Shown piece by piece: positions 23,126 to 34,944 of a stretch of 64,000 bases of DNA. Below the pieces are notes generated by a model. That model was given only the letters and a program-made list of their open reading frames with translations. It was not told where the DNA came from and did not search any database. Made by a program: the position numbers and the translations under genes. Source of the DNA: Tetracentron sinense (taxonomy: Eukaryota; Streptophyta; Magnoliopsida; Trochodendrales; Trochodendraceae); assembly GCA_015143295.1 (NCBI GenBank), contig CM026570.1, positions 9,510,047 through 9,574,046 on the forward strand, in the 5' to 3' direction. Every line of letters starts with the position of its first letter. Within the stretch, counting starts at the first letter, position 1.

Positions 23126-24421
23126 GCCTATCACTGCTCTATCCTATCTGTTGCTGCCACTACGGCTATTGTATTAGGCGACAACGTTGATGATTATGCC
23201 AGTTGTGGAGCTGCTCTTGCCGACGCTGAACAAAACATACTCTCCAAGTCCATCTTGTCAGGAGTTACAATAGGTATCCGACCATCTTTTTTTTTTTTTT
23301 TGAAACCCTCTTAACTATCTCTAACGTGTCTCCTCCAACTAACAACTTTTCAAACTTCTCCTTCATTATTTCAACCTTTATTGACCCCCCTAAATAAAGA
23401 AATAAAATTACATAACACTATGAAAAAAAACTGAAACATATAAACATAAATTTAACAAAAAAATGAAAATAAGAAACAACAAAGAACATTACAGAACTAA
23501 AATGCCACAAAACTATTACATGATTTGAGATGATCGAGGTGTGGATAGGAAGATGACATTGGAGCATCAATGGTTGCTGATGGACCTGAGGTTAAGAAGT
23601 TAAAATGGGTAGAGAAACGAAGAGATTGAAGGGCATGTATTGTTTTATGGATCGAAATGGAGAGAGAGACTGACGATGAAACGAACAAAGATGAGGAAGT
23701 GATTGATTACCATGAACAACAAAGAAGATCTGAACTTTGCGACTCCTCCGAGATAAGTTAGGGTTTTCTCCAGACTCCTTAAGGTTTGGTAAGATCTCTC
23801 TAAGCTTCTGAAGTTTTCCCAAGACTAGGGTTTCTTTAGGGCTCCAAAGGTTCTCCCTATAATTTTCAAGATGAAGCAAGAGTGTGAGGTGAAGGCTCTT
23901 TTATAATGGAAAAAGAATGGGTTTTCTTGTTTTTTTCCAATGTGGGACTAAATTTCTCCCACAAAACTCAAACAATTTTTTAAAGAATGAATTTCTCCCC
24001 TCTTTTGGGCTTGGTTTTGCTTGAGCTTGGATTGGGCTTTGACTTTGGCTTAACCTCGGGTTATTTCGGAATTCGGATCTTCTTCATTGAGTTCATCTTT
24101 CGATTCTTGGAGCTAAAAAGGGCCTTTGGCCATGCAAAATTGGGTGTCTACAACCACCAAAATTTAGATTACCCAAAAAAATAAGATTAAGAGAATTAGA
24201 AAGAGGAGAAAAGTTAAGTGGAGCATGAAATTCAAAACACATATAGGATCGGGAGTTGACGATGGGGACGAAACAAATTGACATCGGGAATCAACCTCAG
24301 TCACAGATGCAGGGATTGAACTACATTATTAAAAAAAAAATTATTATTATGTAGCTAAAGTTCATGGTTTACAATGTTCCATCACCAACCTTCGGATAGG
24401 CCCTATCGGAAAATAGTTAAC

Positions 24422-24573
24422 GTACTTGGGAAATCCATTTACAAAACTAAGGCTGGACTTCATTGGTCTATGCCCCCTCTTAAATACTCACCAACTGTGG
24501 TGAGTATTTAAGAGGGGGGGGTCATTGACCAATTAGGTCCCGCCTTAGTTTTGCAAATGGATTTCCCAGGTAC
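24422..24573. repeat. Foldback hairpin in unit B
   Basis: The same palindrome as at 22970-23125, with a shorter G run (G7) and a few substitutions. A half copy lies at about 28150-28225 outside the duplication. Confidence 0.9.
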
Positions 24574-25162
24574 GCCTATCACTGCTCTATCCTATCTGTT
24601 GTTACCATTGCGGCTGCTACATTAGGCGACAATGTTGATGATTATGCCGGTTGTGGAGCTGCCCTTGCCGACGCTGAACAAAACATACTCTCCAAGTCCA
24701 TCTCATCGGGAGTTACAATAGGTATTCGACCATCTTTTCTTTTTTTTGAAACCCTCTTAACTATCTCTAACATGTCTCCTCCAACTAACAACTTTTCAAA
24801 CTTCTCCTTCATTATTTCAACCTTTATTGACCCCCCCTAAAAAAGAAATAAAATTACATAACACTGAAAAAAAAAACTGAAACATATAAACATAAATTTA
24901 ACAAAAAAAATTAAAATAAGAAACAACAAAGAACATTACAGAACTAAAACCCCACAAAACTATTACATGATTTGAGATAATTGAGGTGTGGATAGGAAGA
25001 TGACATTGGAGCATCAATGGTTGCTGATGGGACCTGAGGTTAAGATGTTAAAATGGGTAGAGAGACGAAGAGATTGAAGGGCATGTATTGTTATATGGAT
25101 CGAAATGGAGAGAGAGACTGACAATGAAACGAACAAAGATGAGAAGGTGATTGATTGCCATG

Positions 25163-25762
25163 TTATAGTCACTAGCAAAGACCCCACAAGAGCAGAAAAA
25201 AAAAAACAAAAATTAAGAATGAGAAAATAAAATTTTATAATATTTTTTTAATTTAGAGAGACAGAGGTCATCAGAGAGAAAGATGGGTAGTACTAAATGG
25301 GCACATCTTCACAACACCACAATGAGCTCGATTTGGCTTGCTCCTTCAATTAGGATAGTGTGTGTCTCACCATTAATGTTCTTAACATTGCATAATATAT
25401 CACTAGCAAAAACCCTGTGTGATGCACGGTAGTGAGAGCAAAAAAAAAGGGGAAAACTTCTCAATATGATGAAATCGTTAGAGAATTTAAATGACAACTT
25501 AAAATAGAAGTCAATACCAAAAATATGGGTATTTCTTTCAATCCTACTGATTTAATTACTTTTCTTGATCTGAAAACTTTGTGGCCAGAAAAAACAAATA
25601 ATATAACATTTCGGAAGAGAGAAAATCATAAGAATCTTACTTCCATCATGCATATAAGATGGAGTTGAAATTCATAACAATGAGGAAACAAATCCATTTA
25701 TGTGTTTAGGAACTAGGCGTCTCGATGCGTAAAGTTGACCTGTTAAAAAGCAACGTATATTA
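25163..25762. other. Non-coding flank of the solo LTR
   Basis: Includes the CACTAGCAAAAACCC...GATGCACGG phrase at about 25403-25428. It ends at the TATTA target site (25758-25762) of the next element. No gene. Confidence 0.4.
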
Positions 25763-27260
25763 TGTTGGTCAGGTAATGACCCTAAAGGGGGGGTGAATAG
25801 GGTCTATGGCAGATTAAAAATTATAAACTACAAGTTCAAAAGTGCGGAACAAAATTAAATATGCAACAGGCTAAACAATAGAGTATTAAAAGAATGGGAG
25901 AAGAGATAAGGAGAGTGCAAACTCAAGATTTATTTACAAGGTTCAGCAAACCAGCCTACTCCCCGCCTCAACTTCCAGCTAGAGGATTCACCACGATTCT
26001 TTAATCGCTCAGGCTCGTTCATAGGTGGAGTCCAAACCCTTACAATCTCTCTTACAGGTTGAGATATTACCTTACCAGCTCTCCTTTAGGCTGAGCTGAA
26101 ACCTTTGAAGAGCACAACCCTCTCTTGATAAAACTGAAGCAACAGTTTCAGTGCAAGAATCCTAGATTCTTGACTGATCTCAATAAATAAGTTTTGGATT
26201 GAAAATCCGAAAAGAAAGCTTCTTAAATGAGCTGGATAAGAGTGAAATACAAACTCTAATAAGGTCTCTCAAAAAGAAATTCGGTTGAGTAAGCTCAAAA
26301 GAGATTTTTGGGGATTTTCTAAGTATGAGAGTGAGTGAAAATCAATATCAATGAATGAGTGATCAATGGGAGTTATTACTGTGATCAAAAGTTGTTATTT
26401 GTTCATAAATAAACTTCTTTTATAGCATTTGATCCAATAGTGCCGTTGTGGAAGCATTAAATGCTTTTAGGTCTGTTGCAAACTAGCCGTTACAATGATT
26501 TTTCAGTTTCAAACATGATTTCGTCGACGAAGTGGAGTTCCCATTTGAGTTCGTCACCGAATTCAAAAGACAGATTGAATTCTAAAAAATCCTGTAATGA
26601 CTTCGTCGCCGAATTCAATCTACCCAGAGAATTCGTCGCCGAATTCAACAGGCAGAAAGATATTTCAAATTTTCTATCATGATTTCGTCGCTGAATTCAG
26701 TTCCTATTAAATATTCGTCGACGAATTCAGAGTGAAATTCCTGAAATCTGTTTCGAATCAGACCAAAAAGATAGGATTGATTTCCTGGGTCAATTAGCTA
26801 TGTTTTTATCATGATTTTATGATCCTTAGGGCCTTAGAATAATATTCAAAAAGGTGTCCTAGGCTCCTGTGGTCAATCTATAATTCTTGAACTTTTCAAC
26901 TTATCATTCTTTTGAGGACTTTTTACATAAGTCCTATAAGCTCTCAATAAATAAAAATAAATACATGTAAAATGATGAGAGATGATCTTGGCTTGACTTG
27001 GGTCTTGTGATATGGCTTTTTATCTTTAGTGAACCCGACTTGGACTATGGTCTTATCTTGGATCTTCATCTTGTATATAATGAGTTGAACTTCTTCTTGG
27101 GAAATTTCCATCCTTTTTCATGATTCGAGTGCTATCAACTCATGTACTCTGAAATGTTCAAGCACTTAAACAAGTTTATTAGTACCAAATATTTCATTTC
27201 ATTATTATGTTATTATCAAAATTATTAGGGGTACATATGGTTGTAACCCTGAGGCTAACA
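25763..27260. mobile_element. Solo LTR, 1498 bp, TSD TATTA
   Basis: Begins TGTTGGTCAGG and ends GAGGCTAACA (TG...CA with short inverted ends), flanked by perfect 5-bp duplications TATTA at 25758-25762 and 27261-27265. No internal domain or second LTR is present, so it is best read as a solo LTR left by recombination. It contains the GGGGGGTGAATAGGGT phrase seen at the ends of plant LTR repeats, and a cluster of TTCGTCGCCGAATTC-type motifs at 26518-26725. Confidence 0.82.
26518..26725. repeat. Cluster of TTCGTCGNCGAATTC motifs
   Basis: At least seven copies of a near-palindromic 15-bp word (variants TCGTCGACGAA, TCGTCACCGAATTC, TCGTCGCCGAATTC, TCGTCGCTGAATTC) spaced 20-50 bp apart within the solo LTR. 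Confidence 0.85.
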
Positions 27261-27265
27261 TATTA

Positions 27266-28296
27266 ATCAATCTCCATGAATGTAAAAGAATCCAAATGAA
27301 GCAATTCTTCAAGCATGTAAACATCAAAACATAATCTAGTTAAAACTCAATGAAAAGAGATAGATATGCGATATTCAATCCCAGGGTGGGCAAGCGGTAT
27401 TGCACCTCTCTCTTCCCACCACAACCAAATCCCCCCTTCTTTAAAAATTTAACACAAACACTTCTTACCATTCGAAGCATCGTCGAGAAGGGGATGGGTC
27501 TTTCTCCAATTTTCAAGGGTCGTAGACGTTGTTAAACGGAGGAGAAGACATTTTCTTCAATATACCAAAACGAATAGATTGAGTGGTAGGTGAAAAGAGT
27601 CTTTAACTATATAAAAATGGGGAGAGGTCATTGTTAGGAGAGAGATAAGAATGGAGAGGGATAAAGATGGTAGTTAAGAGAGGGTATTTATGAGTCTCAC
27701 TTAAGTGGAGTTGGGACTTGAGAAGAGAGAGGAGGTCTTTGTTGAGTAGAAGAATCTGTTGGGGCATGAGAGAGAGTTAATAATGGGGAGAGAAAATGGG
27801 AAGTTAAGAGAGGGTATTTATGGCTCCCACTATGTTATGATGTGGCATCACAAATCTTAAAATGGAGATCAAAGAGGATGCCACCTAGGCATCCTATTTC
27901 TATAGTATATAGTATGTGAAAAAAGAAGAACAAACTGAATATTAATGTGACCAAGTGTTTAGCTTTCAACTTTGTGGGCTAAAAAATTCATCACATGGTG
28001 CAAGTCGTTGAGTGGAAATTGCACTGAAAAAAATAACAATGTTAAATCAATCAATAAGAAAAAATGGACTGAAATAAAGGTATCAATAAACTATCAAGAA
28101 TGATGTACCATTTTCATTCACGAGAATCAATATGAGTAGTGAGGCATATTTAAGAGGGGAGCATGGACCAATGAGGTCCAACCTTAGGTTTGTTAATAGA
28201 TATCTCATGTACGTTAACTATTTCCCAATCAATATTGGGTTGAAAAACTCTAGAAAAAACCAAAATCGAAACTATGTGAGAAGTGAGTGTATAAAA
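27266..28296. other. Non-coding stretch right of the solo LTR
   Basis: Purine-rich AGAGAGAG-type words at 27590-27800 resemble those at 37370-37500. A half copy of the hairpin element lies at about 28150-28225 (AGAGGGGAGCATGGACCAAT). No supported ORF. Confidence 0.4.
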
Positions 28297-29818
28297 GGGT
28301 AAATTACACTCACCTCCCTTGAGGTTTGGTGAAATTTCATAAACCCCCCCCTCTTGTTTATGAAATTACACTAACTTTCTCTGTTAGGCTTTTCAAGTTA
28401 ACGTCATTAACAAAAGATACTCTTTTACAATTTTACCCCCAATACTTGAGGAAACATTTCATTATGGCTTGGTTTGAAATTTCAACCAAAGAAAAACACA
28501 TACGTCCCAAACATTCAGTGGGACGTAACATAGAAAATGGAAATCTTTTTAAGGGTACATTTGGATTTATGGAATTGGGGGGTGGAATTGTCAATTTCAT
28601 CCCATAATTCCAATTCCATTATTTGGGAAACATTATAAAAGGGTGGAATTTAAAATTTTCAATTCCAAAGGGAATTAGAGAAGTGATTTTAGAGACTAAA
28701 CACTGCGGAATTCAAATCCTTACTTGGATGGTCTTAATTGACAATTCCACCCTATCTTGGAATTGGAAAAAGAGAGAAACCCAATGGTTAATCTCCATCT
28801 CTCCCTTCTCTTGGCTATCTCCTCCTTTTGACTCGTTCTCCCAATCGTAGAGAGATGACATCGACGATGGACTGTTACTAACCGTCGGCTAACATATTGA
28901 GATTTTGATTTTCCTTCTTCCTCCTATGTTCTCTCTCTCCTCTATCAGTTTGGTTACAGTCCTCTGTGGTGTGGGGTTGGCCTTATCTCTCTCCTCATTT
29001 AGAGTAGAATGGGGAGATGGGTTCTACTAAGGTTGAGTGTGGTGATTTGGTGAGATGAGATGGGTTCTGCTAATGTTAAGTGGTGATTTAGTGAGATGAG
29101 ATGGGTTTTGCTGTTGTTAAGTGGTGATTTGGTGAGATGAGATGGGACACCGGGTCCTCGTGTCCATTTGAACACCCCTTTAACTCGAAGCTTTACTAAA
29201 TTAAAAGATTTTTGTTTTTCCAAAAATTAAGGTTGGATTGCTTAACCCTAGGGGTGAGTGAATCTTAACCACAATTGGTGAGTGTTAAAAAGTGGGGTGT
29301 GGACCAATGAAGACCGGCCATTTCGTTACATAATGGAAACCGCCGGTAAGTTAAGTATTTTTTTAATTTTTTTATTCATATCCAAATAGTGAAATTAGGA
29401 ATTCCACAATTCAATTATGGCAATACAACAATGCCTCCAAATGATGGAAATTCAAACTCTATATAATCCAATTCAATGATTATCAATTCTATAGAATTCA
29501 ATTCTTTAGGTTAATTCCAATTCCACAAATCCAAACACACCCTTAAGGTTTTTAGAAAAGTAAATAAATATTAACCTTAGGTTGATTATACCTAATCATA
29601 GTTAAAGGAACTCTACAAACCGCCACGTATCCCTTTTAACACCCACTAACTATGGTTAAGATTCACTCACTCCTAGGGTTCATCATCTAACCTTGGTTTT
29701 TAGAAAAAAAACATAATTTGATTATGCTTAACCACAATTAAAGGGGGCTCTACAAGCCACCACTTGTCCCTTTTAACATTCACCAATTGTGGTTAAGGGA
29801 GGTTAGTGTAATTTACCC
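28297..29818. mobile_element. MITE-like element with GGGTAAATTACACT ends
   Basis: GGGTAAATTACACTCACCTC at the left and the inverse, GAGGTTAGTGTAATTTACCC, at the right. The outer parts also contain arms of the TTTTAACACCCACTAAC family. A Tourist-like element is nested inside (28553-29542). No clear target duplication; no ORF with a recognisable domain. Confidence 0.75.
28553..29542. mobile_element. Nested Tourist-like MITE, TSD TTAA
   Basis: GGGTACATTTGGATTTATGG at the left and AAATCCAAACACACCC at the right, flanked by TTAA at 28549-28552 and 29543-29546. Terminal GGGTGTGTTTGG and a TTA/TAA-type target fit PIF/Harbinger (Tourist) elements. The interior has many GGAATTC/AATTCC words near both ends. 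Its insertion inside 28297-29818 sets the relative ages. Confidence 0.78.
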
Positions 29819-30009
29819 AAAGAGATAATACCCACGTTCACTTTCTTCTATCTCAGTCTATCAAGTAACAAAGTTAAAAGAGGAAAGAAAGATCCTTTGG
29901 TGTCAATTTCATAGATCAATCCCGGATTCCGACGGTATGGTTGTATTGGGGAGTGTAATGATATGGGACCCCAAAAGAAAAGATAGGTTGCTGTAAAGAA
30001 AGTGGACAC
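29819..30009. other. Short non-coding gap ending in the SINE target site
   Basis: No feature except the left target duplication GTAAAGAAAGTGGACAC at 29993-30009. Confidence 0.5.
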
Positions 30010-30179
30010 ACCCTAGGAATAACCAGTGGTAGGTGTATCCCCTCCTTAGGAGGGAGGTTCCGGGATCCATTCTTGAGAGGGTGAGAGTGTTGTACTCTCC
30101 ACCCGCCCTTCACTTAGAACATATACTAACTACTAACCGGGGTGCGGCCTAACCGTGTCTCTATACCAAAAAAAAAAAA
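30010..30179 (+). mobile_element. SINE with perfect 17-bp target duplication
   Basis: A 170-bp insert ending in an A tract, bounded by GTAAAGAAAGTGGACAC at 29993-30009 and again at 30180-30196. TAACCAGTGGTAGGTG serves as A box and GGAGGTTCCGGGATCC as B box, so the head is tRNA-related. The perfect flanking repeats suggest a fairly recent insertion by LINE machinery. Confidence 0.93.
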
Positions 30180-30358
30180 GTAAAGAAAGTGGACACCTGC
30201 ACTGCATGTTCAAGCGGTACCAGAAATTGAATCCTGGATGGGGTGGTTGTTATGCCCAACCAAGTTTTGGGCTCTAACAAATAACACTATATTTACAAAC
30301 ACCGTTTTCTGCACCTAAACCATCCACCCGCTCGCTACCAATTAATGCATTACAGTAT

Positions 30359-31179
30359 TGAGGGGGAAAAATACCATAAAGACACGTGTCAGCTGCAACT
30401 GTTCACCTCTGGTTTACTGGTAGAAGGTAGAAGTTGAAGAGTGTGATACCCGGACCTGTACTCCGATGATAAAGTAAGTAGATGAAGAAGATGGTGAATA
30501 GTAAAGCAAATAGGAGCACTGAAAAATATGTCTATATCTTGATCCCCGTAACACTGAAATTCTCGGGGTATTTATAGGTTAACCTTGGTATGGCCATAGA
30601 TGACCATAGATGCCCATACCACGTGCACTGCACTCATTACCAAATATGTCAGTAAAATCTACCACCTGTTGCATCACACGTGAAAGCCTACCATTAGTTC
30701 AGTCGGTTGAGTCTGACAGCATACAGAAGTGACCTGTATTAAATGCCGAGGCAGTGCTTTCGGCCCACTTGTCAGAACAATCGATCGCCTCCTGATTATT
30801 CCCTCCTGCGAGTCGGTCTCGTTGTTGACTTGAGCTCGAGTACGTTGTATATGTCTTAAAATATGACCTGGACATCCTTATCTGAATCACGACGGGCTCG
30901 TTGTTCAATTAACACCGAAAACGTTGTCAAGAATACAACGTCTACGTTGTGCACAAGACAACGGATACGTTGTCGAAACCACAACGAGAACGTTGTTTCG
31001 CAAGACCACGGATACGTCTTAATTTGTACAACGTGAATGCTATGCATCAGACACTGTGTATCCTTCTATTTTAAGCACGTGACTCAAACACACGTCCACG
31101 TGTCACCTTCGTGCACAAAACAACAAAAACCAGCTCGTTCCCCAACGTTAAACAGTTTTTACGAATTTTATCCCTTACA
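30359..31179 (-). repeat. LTR (3' in element orientation)
   Basis: Starts TGAGGGGGAAAAATACC and ends TTATCCCTTACA on the plus strand. Contains an array of CAACG/ACGTTGT words at about 30900-31035. The short frames at 30699-30908 and 30856-31047 are LTR sequence, not genes. Confidence 0.93.
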
Positions 31180-31514
31180 ATTTGCCCATTTATGAGGCTT
31201 AGAACGTAGTTCGAAGTGTCATAAACGGACAAAAGAGCAACAGTCCATACCTCAATCTTCTTCCAGAATCTGGATCGCTGCGTGGTTTACGCCGAGAAGA
31301 TAGAACGCCCAAGCCAGCTGGTTTACGTGTGCGAACCGTCACGCCTCATTAATGCAAGACAGGCTGTCATCATTATCGTTTCGGAATTCAAAACGCTTTA
31401 TATCTCTGACGATTACTCTCTTTGCGTGAAACGTCGATCCTGCCACCACTCCTTCCGGCTTTGACACAGGTGTACGGCTCTGATGGAGGGTATTCTTGTC
31501 TTTTCATTTCTCTA

Positions 31515-31785
31515 AGGTATCTATAAAAATCCATCTTGGCTGCCTTGTTTCACTTATCTCGCCATTGAAGTACTGTTACTCTACCTCACTTGCGTCTCAA
31601 GCGAAAGTTCAAGCTCTCTTCAAACTCTCTCGTTTCTCTTTGTGGTACGCTCTTCTCCTTTTTCTTATTCTCTTTACTGATTCTTCTTCTCTCTCTTTCT
31701 CTTCTTCTCTTTCTTTCTCTGTCGTCAGTCTGCCCATTTTTTCCATTTTCCTTCCCACTATTCTTTGGTCCATTTCCCTCAACCC
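31515..31785 (+). promoter_or_regulatory. Antisense promoter and CT-rich leader inside the retrotransposon
   Basis: TATAAAAA at 31522-31529 is followed by a pyrimidine-rich leader (TTCTTCTTCTCTCTCTTTCT-type tract at 31650-31740) and then the ATG at 31786 in CAACCCATGGCT context. Arrangement and spacing look like a plant Pol II promoter and 5'UTR, directed opposite to gag. Confidence 0.6.
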
Positions 31786-34222
31786 ATGGCTGCCAAGACA
31801 CCCATAGAATCCCTTAAGGTAGATGAAGTTAGAGGCCAATCCGAAGATGAGGCTAGCTGTACTGGTAGTGCACCGTATGGTGCCTACATTGAGAAATCTT
31901 CCGTCCTACGCCAACAACAATTAGCATATCTTAACCATCTCAGGGAACGTTTCGAGTTTCCCTCTCATGTCAATCTTCACTTCAAAAGAGAAGATGTCTA
32001 TATTGACAAACGATCAGCCTGCATCGTTGTCTATCTCTCCCAACTCGAAGCTGGTCTTCGATTTCCCCTTCATCCCGTTCTGGATGAAGTCCTTTCCACC
32101 CTACACCTTGCCCCAGGGCAAATGCACCCCAACTTTTACAAATATATGTCCATGATGATCAAATTCATCAAGGACGGATACCCTATAGAAGCTAGACACC
32201 TCTTTCATTTCTGTCATGCCGTCAGATGTAGAGGTACTGACGATGGCCCACACAATTATTATTCCTGGAACAAGAAGCCGTTGTACCCAGACCTCGTTTC
32301 CGGCATCTTGGATAGAGAAAGAGGGTGGAAAGCAACTCCCTTTGTTGTTTCTGGGGGCTGGAAAGCTGAGACTTCCACTGTGCCCAATGTTTTCCAAGAT
32401 AAATCAGGTAACATGATACCGTTGTCCGTTGTCCGTTGTGCATTTACTTCTTCTGTCTTTCCGTCCCATCATCCGTTGTCTATTTACTTTCTTCGTCCTG
32501 CTTACTTTCGTTGTCTGACACTTTAATTTTTTTTTTTGCAGTTGAAGGAAAGAAACTTCCATTCAAAAAACTCGCGCCCGAAGAGGAAAGTCTTCTTACC
32601 AACATCAAGCGCGTACGAGAAGGGGAGTACATCCGGTGGACGCCACTACCGCCTGATACTTGGAGCCTTTTCTGCAGCTCGAACCCGTCTTCACAAAGGC
32701 AACAAGGCACCTCTTCCTCCTCACCCGTAATTGAGCCAAGCTCGGAAGAAGAAGATATGGCCGGCACCAACCCTCCTGCGCTGATCCGAAAGCCAAGGAC
32801 AACTCGTCCTGCAACTGCGCTGCCCCCTCTTCCACCTCCTCCAAAAACAGTTCCCTCCACAACAGGAGCGCCTTCCGAGCCGAAACGGAAGATTCTGACC
32901 CAGACCGAGTTCGAGGCCAGAAAGAAAAGAAAAGAAGAACAGCGCCGAGAGAAGGACACTGCTCGTGCTGCTACTCCTTCTCCTTTTGCTCCTGCCACGC
33001 ATCAAGGAGCTAAGGTTGCAACGGGGACGTCTGTAGCCAGCACAATGCCTGCTGCTACTCACACTGTGGCTGCCCCAATTGCTTCGAGCTCCGCTCTGGT
33101 CACCGTTGCCACAACAGAGACAACCACACCTCTTCTGCCGCTTGGAGCACCACCTTCAGATGATATCAACTGGTCACCCGACTTCACACGCTTCGGGAGG
33201 CCCACCATCCACGACTCGGTGCAGACCTCGGAGAAGGTTGCTAGGGCCCTGACGCACTCCATGAGGCTTCCCCAGGACATTGCTGATGCTGGCAAGATGT
33301 CCTTGCCCCAGGTCTCTTATGCAGCCTGCCAGTCCATGGCCTCGGTATGACTTCTGTTCTTTGTTCCCTATTTACTTTATTCAATTCTCGTTGTGACATA
33401 CTGATATTCTCGATCTTGTGTATTATAGCTGAACGTCCTCCTCCAGGAGCTATGTGATCGTAGTACCTACCACTACAATCACCTCAAAGATTCTATCAGC
33501 TACTGGCAAGGAAGGACTGAGGCGCTGGAGAGAACTCTCACTGAAGATCGACTCAAGATTGAGTTCGATCTGTCTCAAGCCCGAGCTGAAGTGGTGCGGG
33601 TGGAGGAGAAGTTCATTGCCGCCTTCAAGGGGCAAGAGAAGGCTGAAGGCGAAGCTCGAGCAGCCAAAGAGGGAGAGAAGAAAGCCAAACAAGAAGTGGA
33701 GAACGCCGTTCTCCGGATCAGCGAGTTGAAGCTCGTCTCCCAGACTCTGAGCAGGCAGTTAGAGGAAACTGAGGCAGCGAGAGCCACGTGATGGAGGAGC
33801 TCGAGGAAGCCAAAAGAGCTGAAGAGGCCATCGAGCAAGCGGTGACCACAAGACTGCAACAACACTATCAGTCGCAGCTGGACACTCTTCTCGACGAGGA
33901 CAGGGCAGAGACCGAGAAGGAGGTGATCAATATGCTTCGCCAACAAGGTCGACTGAAGTAGGACAACGAGGAGGACGTGACTACCTTCTCCGAGCTCCAG
34001 AGCAAGGATGTCATCGACCTTGACAACGAGCCCGAAGTTGAAGGAGTTGAGAAGCCACATCCCCTCGAAGGCCCTGCACCTCTTCCATCTGAACCATTCT
34101 TTGAGCCAGCTGCTCCTGAAGCTCCTCCTGTTGCCGAAGATCCTCCCGTTGCTGCTAAAGCTGCTGATGCTGCTGACCCTGTCTCTCCTTCCGCTGTCCT
34201 TGCTGCTGCTGCCGACCTTTGA
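31786..34222 (+). pseudogene. Antisense gene of the retrotransposon (putative gypsy-type transposon protein), broken
   Basis: Three exons join in phase: 31786-32407, 32542-33344 and from 33429, with GT-AG introns of 134 and 84 bp. Exon 1 encodes a globular region (YIEKSSVLRQQQLAYLNHLR, LSQLEAGLRFPLHPVLDEVL, FYKYMSMMIKFIKDGYPIEA) typical of the plant 'putative gypsy type transposon' family (PF04195). Exon 2 is Pro/Ser/Thr-rich with a basic KRKEEQRREK patch. Exon 3 is a long Glu/Ala/Lys-rich coiled coil. A frameshift near 33775-33790 brings an early TGA; the coding pattern continues in the next frame, meets a TAG at 33959-33961, and ends with a Pro/Ala-rich tail at 34222. Function is unknown. 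Antisense introns survive retrotransposition because they are not spliced from the sense RNA. Possible coding of a shortened protein remains open. Confidence 0.75.
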
Positions 34223-34944
34223 TTTCTTCTCTTCTTATTCTCTCTTTTGCTACTTGCAATGCATCATCTTCTTCCCCGTGTTATGGGGTTTTCTGTACTT
34301 TACCCAGCAATGGGCTTTTCTAAATGAATGATCATTTTCTCTTTCCCTTTTTTGTTTTCTTTGTATTGGAGCTTGAAGTTGCAGAGCTCGCACAACGTAT
34401 GCATACACGAAATAATGTAATATAAGTGTATGAACATGTTTTATGGATCATAGAATTAGATATGATCATAAATAGCTCATAACGTAGGCACTTGAGTATA
34501 TGTAAACGAATCATTTTCGTAATGATTGATGCACACATCGAACAAAGCACTCTGAACCATATACACAACGGAAGCATTCATACAACGGAAAAGAGAAATA
34601 TACCTAGGTACATCGCTATGCAGTTCACTGTGAATGTAATCTGACAAATAAAATTCCATAAGATGAACATAAAGTAACTCAGTTTCGAGACACTTGCTCA
34701 GAGGATGTCATTAGGATAAGCCACTGGATTTGCTCAGATGACATACTTAGGATAAGCCACTAGTGTCTCGTTGTGAGTATGATGTCCAAGCGAAATTTTA
34801 TTCGATTTTGCAAAACATTCACAATATTACACTGATGTTCCAGACAACGAGTTGATGTAAAAACTTCAAAGCAGTAATTTAAATGCTCATGTAATAACAC
34901 TGGAAAACTTTTTACTGCAACAACTCATTTATTCACCATAGATT
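34223..34944. other. Non-coding gap between antisense gene and pol remnant
   Basis: Holds the presumed 3' end of the antisense gene and an AT-rich spacer. No coding support. Confidence 0.5.

Larger units (their letters stand above)
22269..25162. repeat. Tandem duplication, two units of about 1.45 kb
   Basis: Unit A 22269-23717 and unit B 23718-25162 start with AACAAAGAAGATCTGAACT and stay collinear to GATTGATTNCCATG. Differences are scattered substitutions and small indels, so the duplication is not brand new. Each unit holds CTTTCGATTCTTGGAGCTAA, a hairpin element (22970-23125 and 24422-24573), and AGGCGACAA(C/T)GTTGATGATT. No gene-length ORF. The short frames at 22646-22840 and 24093-24284 are the same sequence in the two units and carry no recognisable domain. 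Confidence 0.9.

Noticed and set aside
22646..24284. Paired 63-64-codon minus-strand ORFs in the tandem units
   Set aside because: Conserved only because the DNA is duplicated; no domain and no start context.
26518..26725. Regularly spaced short repeats as a CRISPR-like array
   Set aside because: Plant nuclear LTR; units are near-palindromic 15-mers with unequal spacing and no cas genes.
20506..27912. Helitrons starting at the CTAG...GATGCACGG phrases
   Set aside because: No clear TC start, CTRR end with hairpin, or A/T insertion site could be shown.
30699..31047. Frames repeated in both LTRs (also at 36512-36860)
   Set aside because: They are LTR sequence and differ between copies without coding constraint.
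32480..33692. Several long frames on the minus strand opposite the antisense retrotransposon gene
   Set aside because: They are shadows of the codon bias of the plus-strand coding exons and have no domain.
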